Assembly (NCBI RefSeq): GCF_021018805.1 | Contig: NW_026960607.1 | Span: forward strand, 1,738,501-1,802,500 | Reading direction: 5' to 3' | Origin: Prinia subflava | Lineage: Eukaryota; Chordata; Aves; Passeriformes; Cisticolidae | Length of the DNA stretch: 64,000 nucleotides | Part shown: piece after piece, positions 19,241 to 36,228 of the stretch | How the letters are laid out: each line of letters opens with the position of its first letter | Numbering within the stretch: position 1 is the first letter of the stretch | Program-made: the position numbers and the translations under genes | Notes under the pieces: model-generated | Told to the model about the DNA's origin: nothing | Seen by the model: the letters and a program-made list of their open reading frames with translations, nothing else | Databases searched by the model: none

Positions 19241-22200
19241 GCAAGTGTGAAACCTGGTGCCTGAGCACACATGGCCAAGGCTCAGCCCTTTTGAGAGGTT
19301 TCTTAAAGTTCCCAGCTGAAGGCAGCTGAAGAGGCTAAATAAGCATATAAGTAGGGGCTGCTGCCCAGTTGGGAAGCCCCATTCCAGATGTGCAGAAGGA
19401 AGCTCTTCATCTTACAAACATCACCAGCAGGTCACCTATTCGACGTAGCCAGGGAAACAGAAAGCCATGAAGCTATGAAGGACTGAAATCCCCCACTCCA
19501 GGAGAATGAACAGAACAGCTCTTCTGGAACCAAGCATTAATATTTTATCAACTGACAAAGGAGTAGAAAAATAAGTCACAAATTTTCTGCTAGTTGTAAA
19601 TAAGTGACATTTCATCTGCATGTCTGAATCCTAATAATTAGACCTTTTCAGTAGATGATTCTCACTCATAAGCCTATGAACTGGCAGTGAGCTTCTCACC
19701 TGTGGGGCATAAGTTCCTTTGTTTGCATTCTTGTTTCAACATCTGTTAACTTTTACTTTTGCCCACTCTTAAAAGACATTGCCAATGGAAACTAGGAAAA
19801 GTAGCAAGTAGTTTTTGAATAATAAAAAACTAGCCTTAATTTTGTTTTGTAGTATCAGCCTTTATACTTCTTTTAAACAAGTGAGAACTAGAATGAAAAT
19901 AATTTCATTTTCTTGGTCACTTACAAGCCAAGGAAGATAGCATTGGGATATTAAAGCTATAGAAGCACAATTTATGCATTATGCAGTAATCTGGCTTCTT
20001 GTGCTTCACTTATGAATTGAATAACCTCACAGTTAATAGGATTACACATTATTCCAAGAACAAGAACAGGCCAGTCTTACAGATGTGAGCAAGCCAGGAA
20101 AAGGTATGCATCATTGCCCTCCTTTTCTGTTCTTTCATGCTCTGTCATCATGTTGCTCTGCACAAACGCAGCACTTACAACGATGACCCTGCACCCATAG
20201 TCATTTTCTTTGGTGGCAGTAGTATGGGAAGCAAACACATCTGTGACATGAAAAAATAAATGCTCGGTCAGAACATGTCTCTGATTAATGTTCCTAGTCA
20301 GTCCTAGATGTGTCTTCTGTTTAGACTGATGCCTGATTTTGGACAGAGAAGTTGTAACTGCAGCTTTTGTTCGTGTTTCACATTAATTAGGAGTAAAACT
20401 ATTATGCTGCAGCTCTGCTTTTTCTGGAGTACATTCCAGAGGACTTCTCTGGATAGAAATGCATAGAGAACATGCTAGATCTGGCTGTCATACCACTTAG
20501 TAGAAAAGTTTGTCATGTGTTCTCATGTGGCTCAAGTCTTTCCTTGGAAGTTAATCTTACAATCAGTAAATCTGTTACTTTAATATTTTCAATTTACACC
20601 ATTTGGGTTGGGGAATTAAAAACCAGAACTATTTAATCTATGGACCACTGGCAAGTATTGTTGAGTGATAAATGTTGCTCCAGATACAATACAGCAGGAC
20701 AGTTTCCTGTATACATGTTCTAGGTGCTGGAGGAGAGTTTGGGGATTCCTTTCACTCCATCTTCAGAGGTAAGCCTGTCCCTGTCCCACAGCTTTGGGTG
20801 TAAAACACAGTTCAGAATAGCCAAGGATGTTCTTTTTCCATTTCATGCAACACAAATTTAAAAGTAAAAAAAAGAAGAAAAGTATATGTAACCACATTAA
20901 TTATATTATATAGAGTTTTGTTTTTTGTAAGTATTTTACAGATAGTTCATATGCTTTGATGATTACATTCTTTCCATGACCAGAAATTAGGTCTTTGTTT
21001 ATAGTGACCTTTTCATGGCAAAAATGCTCTGAGACTCAATCTGTTCCTACAAAGCAAGTCTTGGGATTCCTTCTTTAGAGTACTGTGTTACTCTCAGTCT
21101 AAGAAGTTATTACAGGAATCTTTGTTTTAGTCTAGTCAATCCAGCTTTCTCTGACTTAGGTCAGACTAAAAGGTTACAGTTTTGGCTGCCTTCATCGAGT
21201 TTATCATGGGTCACAGCTAATTGCTGCCTCCTGTGGCCAAGATCCTGGGTGACAGGTCTGTACCCACTTCTCCAACACTGTGGATTCTCTTCCTGCTTTG
21301 CCAGATATCACTAACAGTCCTATTTTGGTCTCAGTCTTCTCCCCATTTAGTTGTGTGATTAAACCATAATTCGTTACATCACTGAGGTTTAGCAAAGCAA
21401 CTGGTTCCCAGATCTGTGTTCCCTGATATCCTCAGGCTGCTCTTTTGCCTATGGCAAAGCAGGAGGACAGGAAATCTCAGCAAATCTTCCTTTGCATCAG
21501 CGTCTGGTGTGAGTACATTTTCTACCCCTTCAGTTTTCTCTCTGCTTTTTCCTGCTTTCCTAACCTGTCTCTTACATTCTTGGTCATGCCCAGCAGGTTT
21601 GCAGAGGGTCCTGGACATTCAGGTCCCAGCATGGCCACCCTGTAACTTTCTTGTGTCAGTTGGGGCTAAGAAAACCTTCATCTCTTTTTGTTTCCTGATA
21701 ACATTGAAGAGGATGCACACCAAGGGAAAGATTGCCTACTGCCTCCTAGTTGCCCTGGAAATATTTGTCTAAACTTGTATCTTAAAACACCATTCTTCAG
21801 AGAGCTCTCCCCCTTTCTCCCCAAACATACTCAGGCACTTCCCTGGATGGCATATGAAAGCAACAACCTTCATTTCCAAACATTCTGCTTTAAACCTACT
21901 GATTATATTCCTCATATTAGCCATCAAACTGTAATTCCAATAGAAATGTATCTACAGAGGTATTTGGTGTTTTCCTAGTATTTTACATTCCAGGAACATA
22001 CATGAGAAAGTACATTCCCATGAGTAAGAAGAAGGAGTAGGTAAAAATCTTACACAGTAGACATAAATTATTCATCTCTATTTCCTAAAATTTACTGCAG
22101 CTATTTATGGTTCCATTCTGGGCCAGAGTGAGGGTGTCACTGTTACCTTCAGACAAGTAATCGACTCTTTGGCCATATTGTGGACCTGTCAAATTTGCTA

Positions 22201-24580
22201 TCACTACACAAAGGTACAGTTTCTGCTTCCATAAGCTCTGTGTTCAAAACAGGTAAACATACACAATAGGCAACACCTTACTGCCATCACACCTTCCAAA
22301 CCTCCACCCACATCCCTGTGCTGTGTGCAGTCCATGGGCCATCAGCTACCTGGAGCTTCCTAATACACTGCTGGTCCCTTCCTTGCACGTTTTCTGAGCA
22401 GCCACTGGGGAGATGCTATTTCATTTCCTTCTAGAATGCAAATTGCTCTCCACAATAAACACCTTTTTTTGATTGCTACTGATTTTTCTGCTGTAAAATT
22501 ACATGATAGACCCAAATGCAGTAATAACAAGCCTCAGACAGTAATTAGAACACAAAGCTTAATCAGTTTATATTGTTATCTTTTGCCCTTCCCATTGTCT
22601 TAATCCACCCAGTCTCTGTTCCTGCTCCTTTGCCAGGAAGTGTGATTTTGGCTTTTCTGTATGGTGTAATGCAGATCTGTGACACTGTACAGAAACATTT
22701 TATAGACTGAATATGTGTAATCATGAAGAATGTCAGTCTCCAAGGTTAATGGAGTAGTAGAAATGAGATGTAAATAGTTACTGAAATGAATAGGCAGAAC
22801 TGAAGGTTTTTTCTCAAACTGACTCAGACAGAGTGTACCTTCAAAAGCACAGACTCTACATGCTTTGCATAATTGCAAATAGATTTCTGAAGTAATTGTT
22901 TATATAGCTCTATATGACAAATGAGATTTGCATATTAATTTAAAGTTAAAAATTATTCTGTCTCTTCAAGAGAAATACCACATTCAGTAATAATAAAAGC
23001 AGAGAAAAAACCAGACAGGCTTGAAGCTGGAACAGACCTCTACATCATGCCAGCAGTTTTTCTAAAAAAACACAGGTTTTCATTTCTAGTAATGATTCGT
23101 CCTGTAAAATGGAAGAATTAATTTGCTTTTTCAATAACACCTGTATCTATTTGTATGAAAGTAAGTTCATTGCTTTACAGAGAACAGAGGATGTATAACA
23201 GAAAAACCTAAATCAAATATTACCAGTGAGAGACAGTAATGTTGCTTTCATTCCTTTCTGAATACAGAAGAAAATAAGGAAGGGGATTTTTCTTTTTTTT
23301 TTTTTTTATTTTAGTGTTTCCTTTATATATGGAACTGATCTAGAAAACTGATCTTGTCAGCAGTTATTTTGTGTACTAAGGCAGATGATTTACCATGGGT
23401 CAAATGTATATTTAAGAATATATAAAAATTTTTGAAATGGAAATGTTCATTTGGGGAAAGTTCATTAGATAGTTTCCTATATTTGGATTCCAGATAGATT
23501 CCTCTGTCTAATAAATTTCATTAAGTTTCAGTTATTTACCTTAGAAACACGTGGGTAGGTACAGTATAGTCAGATACTCTGTGATTTTAACATGATTTGT
23601 GGCCTTTAGACTCTTGAGTGAAATTTTCCAAGGTGCTCATTTTGAAGCCAACACTGTGCCCTCAGTCAGTACTGAATGCCAATTGTGTTCACTAGGAGCA
23701 TAATGAGGCCAATAGAGAGCACATTTGTAACCCCCCCACCTCTGTCCAGAAACTGAAATCACTGCTTCAGAAAGGCCTCATTGTGGGTGATTAGTTGAGG
23801 GAAAATACTGAGGGAAAGTGTGCAAAAAGTACACAGGCAAAATGCTTAATGCCACATAAGGAACACAAAAGTCCTAACTTCATTTTTATCTCAAAGGAAC
23901 ATTAACCAGTTATGTCACTAGCAAGTACTCTTCTTTACAAATCTACTCTAAAAATAACAACACTGAAATTATCAAGCATGAAATACCCTCTTTTAAGAAT
24001 AGTCTTCCATGCTATGTTTTATCTTAGACAGCAGTAGCTTAGGAAAAGTGAATGGTCTGATATGTTTTGCTCTATGTGCTCCTGTGTTTGGGAAAATATG
24101 TGTATGTCAAGAATTTTCGCATTAGATCCAAAACCCCTTCCTGGAACTGTTCTTTCTTACACCATGTTTCACAGTTCATCTAAGACCATGCACGTGATAG
24201 AGTTGAAGCACCAAACTGGTAGTGATAGCTTTTAATGTGCTGTACCTCCATTTTTCCTGTTGATTTTGCAAATGGTTTAAAAAAAAATCTGTTGAACTTT
24301 TGGCATAAAACTGTAGCTGCTACTGTAGCTAAACTGCTGCTAAATGTCTAGGTGATAAAAGCTTTCTCCTACACCTGTCACTCTGAACAACACCATTGTC
24401 AGGAAAATGTATACATCTTTTTCCAGTAAAAATAAGGACTGTGATAACATTAGCATTTAGACAAGACACTGCATTGATGATTGTGAAATGCATTAATGGA
24501 TGTGTCACTATTTTAAAAGAGCATATCTAATGGATTGTTTATATATGCCCACTCACTGTACTTATTTATTTATTTTATAG

Positions 24581-24699
24581 GCTATTTTAAACATAAAATT
24601 GCACAGATCAAAGCAGAACTCTCCTGTGACCTGCTCACCTCAAGGACCTGCATTCAACAGAACCAGTTCCCTGCCAGTCAGGTACACCACTGAAGGAAA
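24581..24699 (+). other. MFAP3L: MFAP3L 5' UTR part of the first coding exon
   Basis: The acceptor TTATTTATTTTATAG ends at 24580. The untranslated part then runs to the ATG at 24700, which has an acceptable context (GGAAAATGG). Confidence 0.6.
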
Positions 24700-24982
24700 A
24701 TGGACATACAGAACAGCCACCACTTTTTGTACGTTCTGCCTACCACACGCCTTGTCATCTTATTAGCAGCTCTGACCACTGCTGAGGATGTGAGTAACAG
24801 CACTTTCAACCGCACTGACACACACACACGGGCCGCGCCTGTGGTGATCTCCTGCATCGACCACATCATAGTCAAGGAGGGCCATAGTGCCTTGATCGAC
24901 TGCAATGTCCAAGGGAGTCCCAGTCCACGTTACAGATGGTACAATTCCAATGGCCACCTGCTCCAGGAAGAGGAGAATAAAG
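24700..24982 (+). CDS. MFAP3L: MFAP3L, coding exon 1 (signal peptide and first half of Ig domain)
   Basis: Encodes residues 1-94 and the first base of codon 95. A hydrophobic segment at about residues 9-27 (LYVLPTTRLVILLAALTTA) fits a signal peptide. Two N-glycosylation sequons follow (NST at 33, NRT at 37). The Ig-like domain then starts: DHIIVKEGHSALIDC places the B-strand cysteine at residue 68 and the core tryptophan (RWYN) at 80. The exon ends at AATAAAG with donor GTAGGA at 24983, phase 1, joining correctly to 28621. MFAP3L is a single-pass membrane protein with one Ig C2 domain, linked to EGFR/ERK signalling in mammals. Cys52 is an additional ectodomain cysteine. The open frame read past the donor to about 25011 is intronic. 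Confidence 0.92.
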
Positions 24983-29483
<4,501 letters not shown>

Positions 29484-32400
29484 TAGTTACTCCTGAATCT
29501 ATGCATAGCAGGAAAATCAGGTGGAGCTCTTTTAAAAATACATATTGTACTTGCCACTAAGCCTTACCTGGAGACTATCATAGCAAAAGCATGTAAGTGG
29601 ATTATTTGGCACTTTCTTCTCAGTTTGAGTTTAGTTTACCATGATGTATGGCAGAGTAATTGCTATTACATTAATATTAATTGCTCTTTTTGATTAGGAG
29701 TATTTCCAAGAAATATTTACCTCAGCATTTTCTAGGTTGGAGTTGCCTGTAGTGGCCTCCTGGAAGTCGCTGGTAGTCTTTGATGTAGGACACTTGAACT
29801 TACTAAACATAAAACTGGTTTCCCTTTTCCACTCTTGTTATTTCCATCTATTGCATTTTTGCAAATATTAACTTGTGAATTTGAAATATTGCCCAAGAGG
29901 CAGCACTCCAGTAGCCAAATAAAATCCTAATAGATCCCATTTACAAAGCCTGTTTGCTCAGCTGCATTGTGATTTAGAGGGTTATTAAAGAAAGTTAAAA
30001 TGTTTCCATTTCATTTGAGACCACACTGCTTAGCCACATGGGAAATAGTTTTCCCTTTTTCATGGAATGAAGATGCCAACAATCGTTTGTTTTGCATGAA
30101 AAACAAGTTTGAGGTGTATATTACAGATGGGAAAGCCCATAAAAATCTTACAGAAAGTTGCAGTCCAACCGCTCTGGAGGGGTTTTTTGCATACTTTTTG
30201 CATATTTGAACATTTTCTATGTTGCCAGAAGTTTATATGGAAAACAGCTGCAAATATGCAAGATGTCTTGTTTTGTTTTGAAGTAATTTGGAAGCATTAA
30301 CTATGTGCTACCTTACCAGAAGATATGCAGGTTCCATAACAGTCCTGCAAATGCCAGTAATCAGTTGATAATAAGGCTGAAATAGCAAAATACCCTTTTA
30401 TTTGGCTTCTTGATTTTGAGTAAATTCATATATTCTGAAGATCAAGCCTAAATTCATATATAAGCATCAGTTTGAGTGTTGTATCCAAACTGAAAAAAAA
30501 AATATAACCAAGTGTCCTATAAAATTACAAAGACAGTCATGCAAACTGTTAAATGTGATATAATTGCACTGAGATTTTGGGAACCTCTTACATGTAGGAT
30601 GGTCACTGCTCAAGTATATGTGACTCTACCCCAGTAAAGCTTTAATGATCACAGCAATTGTGGCATTAAAAAGGATCAACATTGCTGCCAGGAAATGCCA
30701 GGAGTGGAAGGGAAGTGATAATTTGTCTTGCAGATGGACAATAAAAAGTACCTTCTCTGCAGTGAGTCTGGAAAGAAAGCACTTACAAGGAATTTGTGTA
30801 GGGTTAATAGCATATTACTTAATTACCTGACATATTTAGTTTGGAACTAATGAACAAACTATGACATTATAGTGTTTAAGAAGATTTTTAATATAAATAT
30901 AGATACTTAAAATAAATCTGGAATCAAGTATCTTGTAGAAAAAGAAGTCTCTTAGGTCTGTGGGGAGATGATGCATGGATGGCTTCTGGACATTTTAACG
31001 AAGCAGCCACATCTCCATAAGGTGTCTGTTGGAGGCAATCAGTTATATTAACTGCATGGGTAATCAAGACCAGACAAAGTCCATGTTGCAGATACATAAT
31101 TGATAATAAACTGAGGTCTTATGTCGACTTCCCCATGTTAAAGCGCAGAGCCTTACCAGCAGTGCAATACAGGAATACCCCATTACTTACATAGGTGATG
31201 CAGAGAAGGCTCCATATTTATCTTTCTGTGGTTATTAAAAAAAATTACATGCTTAATAGTGGACTTCAGATTTTACAACCAACTTGTGAGAAATGGCAGC
31301 ATTCATATTTTTTGTGCTCACCACAGTGGCAGGTTTCTATACAAAATGCATTTGCACATGCCCAAAAGGAAACATGCAAGGGCAAAGTCCCTTTTAGGAA
31401 TGTGACTGGAAATATTTGAGTTCCAGCAAAGCAATATAAATGTAAAACAGAAGTTAGTTGAAGAGAATACCATAAAGAACCTCACTTCTGACCAGTGTGA
31501 TTGACAACAGTGTGATGCAAATTGGTAAGTTGTGTCTGAATCCAAAGGACATTTCTGTTTAGTGTTCACATCAGTTTTTCAAGTTACTTGATTTGCTTCT
31601 GATATGAAAAAGGACAAGGGCAGAAACAAAAGCAGGAACTTGCACTAAACTCCTTCAATTCACCTTAACCTCCTGAGAAGAGATACATTGATGTTTCTGC
31701 CTGTCCAGCATTTAGAAACAATGCCCATGCATTCTAAAGTTACCTACCTGTTGCCCAACTAAGATTGCACAGATAAGCAAGGATGTTCTCCTTGAAAGCA
31801 TAAAAATAACATTTAAATTACTTTGATTTTTTTAATGTTGTAAAAATATTTATTACAGTATTTTAATTTTAATCTTTTTAAACTATGAAGTTTTTACAAT
31901 AAAGATCAGACCCCTTCATGTATATCTATGGTGTTCTAACCCTGACTGCTTCTCTCAGGCTGTCCTCCAGTCTCTATATTATTTATTTATTGAGAAACAT
32001 TTGGGAGCAAACAGTCCCCACAGATTTCTTCAGTATTGCTGTGTAAACTTCCTTGAAGATACAAATGATGTTTTTCCCTAGAGGCTGCCCACAAAGGGCA
32101 CGTTTGAAGTGCACACAAATGCACATTGCAAACCACATATAAGCAACAGGTACTTGGATTAGATAGATGCTGGATTCCATGGAGTGCTGGATTCCTGCTG
32201 TTGCAAGGTCAAAGGGAACAGAGCTGAGAGTTCACAGGTAGAACTGCTCCAACCAGTCTGGACATTTAGCTTTGTGTTATTATCAGAACAAAAACTAAAC
32301 AGCAATGTAGCTGAAGAAAATACAGATTTTATACAGAACCACTGGTTCTGGTTTATGTGGTTTTTTCGTGGTTTTGTATCTGCTGCTCAGTGTCTTATGC

Positions 32401-33810
32401 ATCCATTATATGACACTTCTAAGCCTAAAGCTTTTTACATGCTTTCAGGAACTTCCTTTGTGGAAGACAGATGGGAAGCAAGATCCAAACCTGTCTTTCC
32501 TGTTCCAAACTTATTGGCTGTGCTATTATAAAGTATGCAATTCTGTCTTGCAGTATTTCTTAGCAAATGGCTACTTTATGGTCCAAAAACACAATTAACA
32601 AACATAAAATTAATAATGGCTCTAAGAAAACAGTAATGTTTGCATTGTTATATATTTTCATGCACCTTAAGCATTTCAGGGGCATTAATCTGTTCCCATC
32701 ATTGGACTATGCACACTTTTTGTTACATTTTTCTATTTATTGTACCACCAAACACTAATGGTTCTTAAAACACTCAAAATCTGGAAAATCCAGTCCAACT
32801 GAAATTGCATTCTAAAAGCAAAGGAACACCAAGCCAGGCTTAATAAGGAAAAGAGATTTGCATAATATATTTACACCATTTTCAAATATTTTTGCCAAAC
32901 TTCATGAAAGATGACTAGATTTCTGCAGCAGAAGAAATCAGTGTTGGATTTGAATTTTACACTTATTCTTTTTTCAGTAAATGTAAGACCATACTAATCA
33001 GACCACTTAAACATAGTATTCACTATTTTCTCAACATTTTCTTTCTGAGCAGCATTTGTTTACTGCTGATCCTTTTTTTGTTCTCTGATTTGAGCATGTT
33101 TGTGATAAAACCTACCCTTCAGTTATTTTTTGTCTGTCATATAAAAAAAATTAAAAGAACCCATAGACCAGCATTTTTGTGCAGGTTTGTTGGTACTTGG
33201 TAAGGCACAGAAGTAGACTCCTGTGCTTAAAAATTACTGTATAATCATAAGACTTGCGAAATGACATATATGAGAGATGCTGATTTTTTAAATCAGTGCC
33301 CGTTTTATTCTAATGTAGATACTACGCCAGTTCCTGGATTTGCAGTTACCTTTTGAAAAAAGTACTGTAACATATAACCAGGGCTTTCTGACTTTCAGTT
33401 TGGTCAGATTAACTAATTCTAGAAAGTGTCAACAGTGTCAGTTTTTCAAAGTTCTCATGGGATATCTTGGCAGCATGCTATTTTAAGAGTTGGCCTCTTA
33501 AGTATCCTGTATTTAGTGGGACAACTGAAAGCTTCTTAGATGCAAAGGAAATGCTTGCACTAAAGTATCGTAAGTTATATTTCATTTATTATGAAATCCT
33601 TTTTGATTTTACAAGAAATGTAAGACAAATATGAATGTGTTCTTTTGAGAAGCAGTTGCTGTATTTTGATTTAAATAACTGTTATGATTTTATAGCTCAC
33701 GGCCGTAAACCACAAAGAGAAAATTTCATGCTGAAGTGGCAAAATCAAATGTGATGTAGCTTGTACATGGATCATTGTTTCAATAAAGAACTTGCACAGA
33801 GTATGCTGAG
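29484..33810 (+). other. MFAP3L: MFAP3L 3' UTR (probable extent)
   Basis: Non-coding AT-rich sequence after the stop. AATAAA signals lie at 29918-29923, 31898-31903 and 33782-33787. The last is followed by GT-rich sequence (GAGTTTGTACATATTC) and is my best guess for the distal end. The shorter signals would give alternative ends. No repeat family is recognised inside. Confidence 0.45.
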
Positions 33811-34772
33811 TTTGTACATATTCAACAAGATATTTACAGTGCTACAACACCACTGTCCCACAGAAATGGATACTTGATAGCCTATATCCTGCACTAATTT
33901 TTGGAACAACCAGCTCAAACCTTTCCTATGTCCATTTTTTCTCTCTGTCTTACTTTCTTATACTTTCTTCTGTCTCCAGTACCTCTGCTGTGCCACTTCT
34001 CAAATAAGAACAGAATGAAGTTAGTTGTCAGGGCAAGTGTTTCTGCACCCCAGGCACCTCTGTTCCAAACTGACCTTTTCTAAGTCCCCGAATGGATTTT
34101 CTTCCCCCAGCTGTACTAGGCTCTAATGCTGTGTACTATATTTAGCTCTTTGGCTCCCAGACCCAAACTGAGTCATTTTACTCTTCCAGTAAAAGCTGAC
34201 TTGCGAGTCTATGGTATCATGTGTAAGTCTGTAAATTGGGCAAAAACAGTAATGTAAACTGGAGCTAAGTTACCAATTTCTTATTCAAAATCAGAATGTA
34301 TGGCAGCAAATGATAAATGTGGCAGACTTAGGACACTCAAGTTATGTTATGAGAAGCTATTTCATACCACAAGACAAGGCAAAAATGAGAAAAGAAAAGC
34401 CAGACTTGTATAGCATAAAGAATACATGTAAAACCTTGCTTATGATTGAGTAGAAATTCAGCATCACTGTCAAATCATTTTGCCATTCTATAGCCAGTTT
34501 CTATTTTGAGAACAGATTCCTGTTACATCTACTCTTACCAGAACCTTTCCTATGTGGCTAAGGACCTTAGGCATGACAGTAGTACCAGAGTTATGTAAAA
34601 GAGCCTTTTCTCCCTTATCTGCCATTTAAAAAATTATTTTCAGGACTATTTAGCTATATATCAAATGCCATTCACAGACTACCACCCTGTCCTGTTGTGG
34701 AGCTTCAGAGTTTGAGATCTCATATTGAAGACGCAGAAGCTGGACCTTCTGAAATATATTTGCCTTCTTTTG

Positions 34773-35173
34773 TGTGGCCGAGTTCCTCAGGTATCGTGGG
34801 CATGATATGCTCACAGATACCATTTGAGCTATTCCAAACTAGGCCGAACTAGGCCTCAGGCCTGGGTCTAGTAGGCCGCAGAACGTTCAGCATACGTAGT
34901 AGCAGATAAACTTATCTGCTACTAGGAATGTGTTAAGGTATGGACACTCGCAGCATAGAGGTAATGGCACTAAGTCTCCGTAGCTACCTTAACCCTGGAT
35001 TGTTTACATGCTTCTGTATGTCCACTGCCTATCACAGTGCACCTGCTAACTGTAAACTATTCACTCTGTATATAACCCGCCATCTCACGGAAACAAATCG
35101 GAGTGCGTGCTGGAAACCATACTGGTTGGTCTCACGTTACTCTAGTCCCCGGTTTTACCAGAGCTCAGCTATA
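34773..35173 (+). repeat. ERV-C 5' LTR
   Basis: Begins TGTGGCCGAG and ends CAGCTATA (TG...TA termini). It has a perfect 12-bp-arm palindrome with paired GATA sites at 34898-34923 and TATATAA near 35070. At the poly(A) signal this copy reads AACAAA where the 3' LTR has AATAAA. Confidence 0.93.
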
Positions 35174-35175
35174 AC

Positions 35176-35193
35176 TGGCGCCTGAACACGGGC
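35176..35193 (+). other. ERV-C primer binding site, lysine-like
   Basis: TGGCGCCTGAACACGGGC begins two bases after the LTR. It resembles the tRNA-Lys3 site with three mismatches. Confidence 0.7.
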
Positions 35194-35222
35194 TGAGCAC
35201 TGGATGAATACTGAAATATAAG

Positions 35223-35300
35223 GCTTAGATGCTGGATTATAGGGCTTTGATGCTGAAATATAGGGCTTTGATGCTGGAATATAGGGCTTAAATGCGGAAA
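35223..35300 (+). repeat. ERV-C leader tandem repeats, 21-bp unit
   Basis: Units starting at 35223, 35244, 35265 and 35286 share the core GCTTNGATGCTG or GCTTAAATGCGG, spaced 21 bp. Single-base variants distinguish the copies. The core is related to the ERV-A leader units. Confidence 0.75.
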
Positions 35301-35434
35301 AGACCCTGCTTGATTTAGGGGTGTGTGTACCGCTTGCGGACTCCTATCCTAGATTTGCGGGGCAGGCCGGGGAGCGTCGGCTGATTGGATTGCTTAGAAA
35401 GGCTACAGTGCCACCTGCTGTCAGCGGAGAGAAG

Positions 35435-35440
35435 GTAAGC
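35435..35440 (+). other. ERV-C probable major splice donor
   Basis: GAGAGAAG followed by GTAAGC lies just before the gag ATG at 35451. Confidence 0.6.
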
Positions 35441-36179
35441 AGCCACGCGGATGGAAACATTAATGGAACGCGATTTCATAGCTGCCACGCAGCTTTTAGC
35501 ATCCATTGTCTCGAAACGGGGCAAAAAAATCAGAGACTCTGATATAAATCAGCTGGCCCAATGAGCTAAAAAGAAAGGGAAGTTACATCAGCCCTCGCTT
35601 TTGTTTAGCAAGACGGAATGGAAAGAAATCGGAGACTTACTGTGGGATTCGGTAGTTTCACAAGGGAAAGACGCGAAACTCTGCTCGGAGTTAGGCGTAA
35701 CTTGGAAAAAAATTATAAACACGTTGCAAACCTTTGCCGCAGAGCGCAGAGCTGCCCAAGCCGCGATTTCCGCTTTGGAGAGAACGACTCCTTGCTCTCC
35801 TGATCCGGGGGCTGTCCCCCCCCAAGCGAAAGAGCAGAAAATGTATCCAGAGTAGCGAGATTTTTCGGGATTAATTCCACGCATCCGGTGAAAGGGAACG
35901 CGGCCCCTCTCTGCTTGTCCCTCCGCGATGTGGTAAATGTGGCCAGCCATGTGGTCGAGAAAATGGGCGAGAAGCCGGAAATGCCCTTGCCGCAGTTCGG
36001 AGAGAATGGCGTGGAGGAGGGGACGAGCCAGCCGCCAGACCCCAGGGGCATGGCGAAAGAGGAGATAGGCGGAGCCGGCAGCGGCGCAGGGCGGGCACAG
36101 GTGACGCAGCAAGGAGGCGGACTTCGAGGCGGTGCCACCGGCGGAGCGGAGTCAAACCCCTCCCCACCAGAATGGGAGC

Positions 36180-36228
36180 TGACGTCAGCTGCCCACCTGA
36201 CCAAAACAAAAACAGAAAACATGGCGGC
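36180..36228 (+). promoter_or_regulatory. CRE palindrome plus YY1 site inside ERV-C gag
   Basis: TGACGTCA at 36180-36187 and AACATGGCGGC at 36218-36228. The CRE is preceded by GGAGC, as in ERV-A; the 12-mer GGAGCTGACGTC also occurs at 829-840 in the unrelated LTR copy 1. Confidence 0.45.

Larger units (their letters stand above)
4341..24580 (+). other. MFAP3L: MFAP3L intron 1 (inferred), with three sense-oriented retroviral insertions
   Basis: The inferred intron runs from the GTGAGC donor at 4341 to the TATTTTATAG acceptor at 24571-24580. Besides the elements listed separately (ERV-A, solo LTR 11197-11726, ERV-B, two CR1 pieces), the segments 4641-6022, 9873-11190, 11736-13783, 18277-18510 and 19245-24580 hold no gene or repeat that I can recognise. 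Open frames such as 12001-12417 show no domain. Confidence 0.5.
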
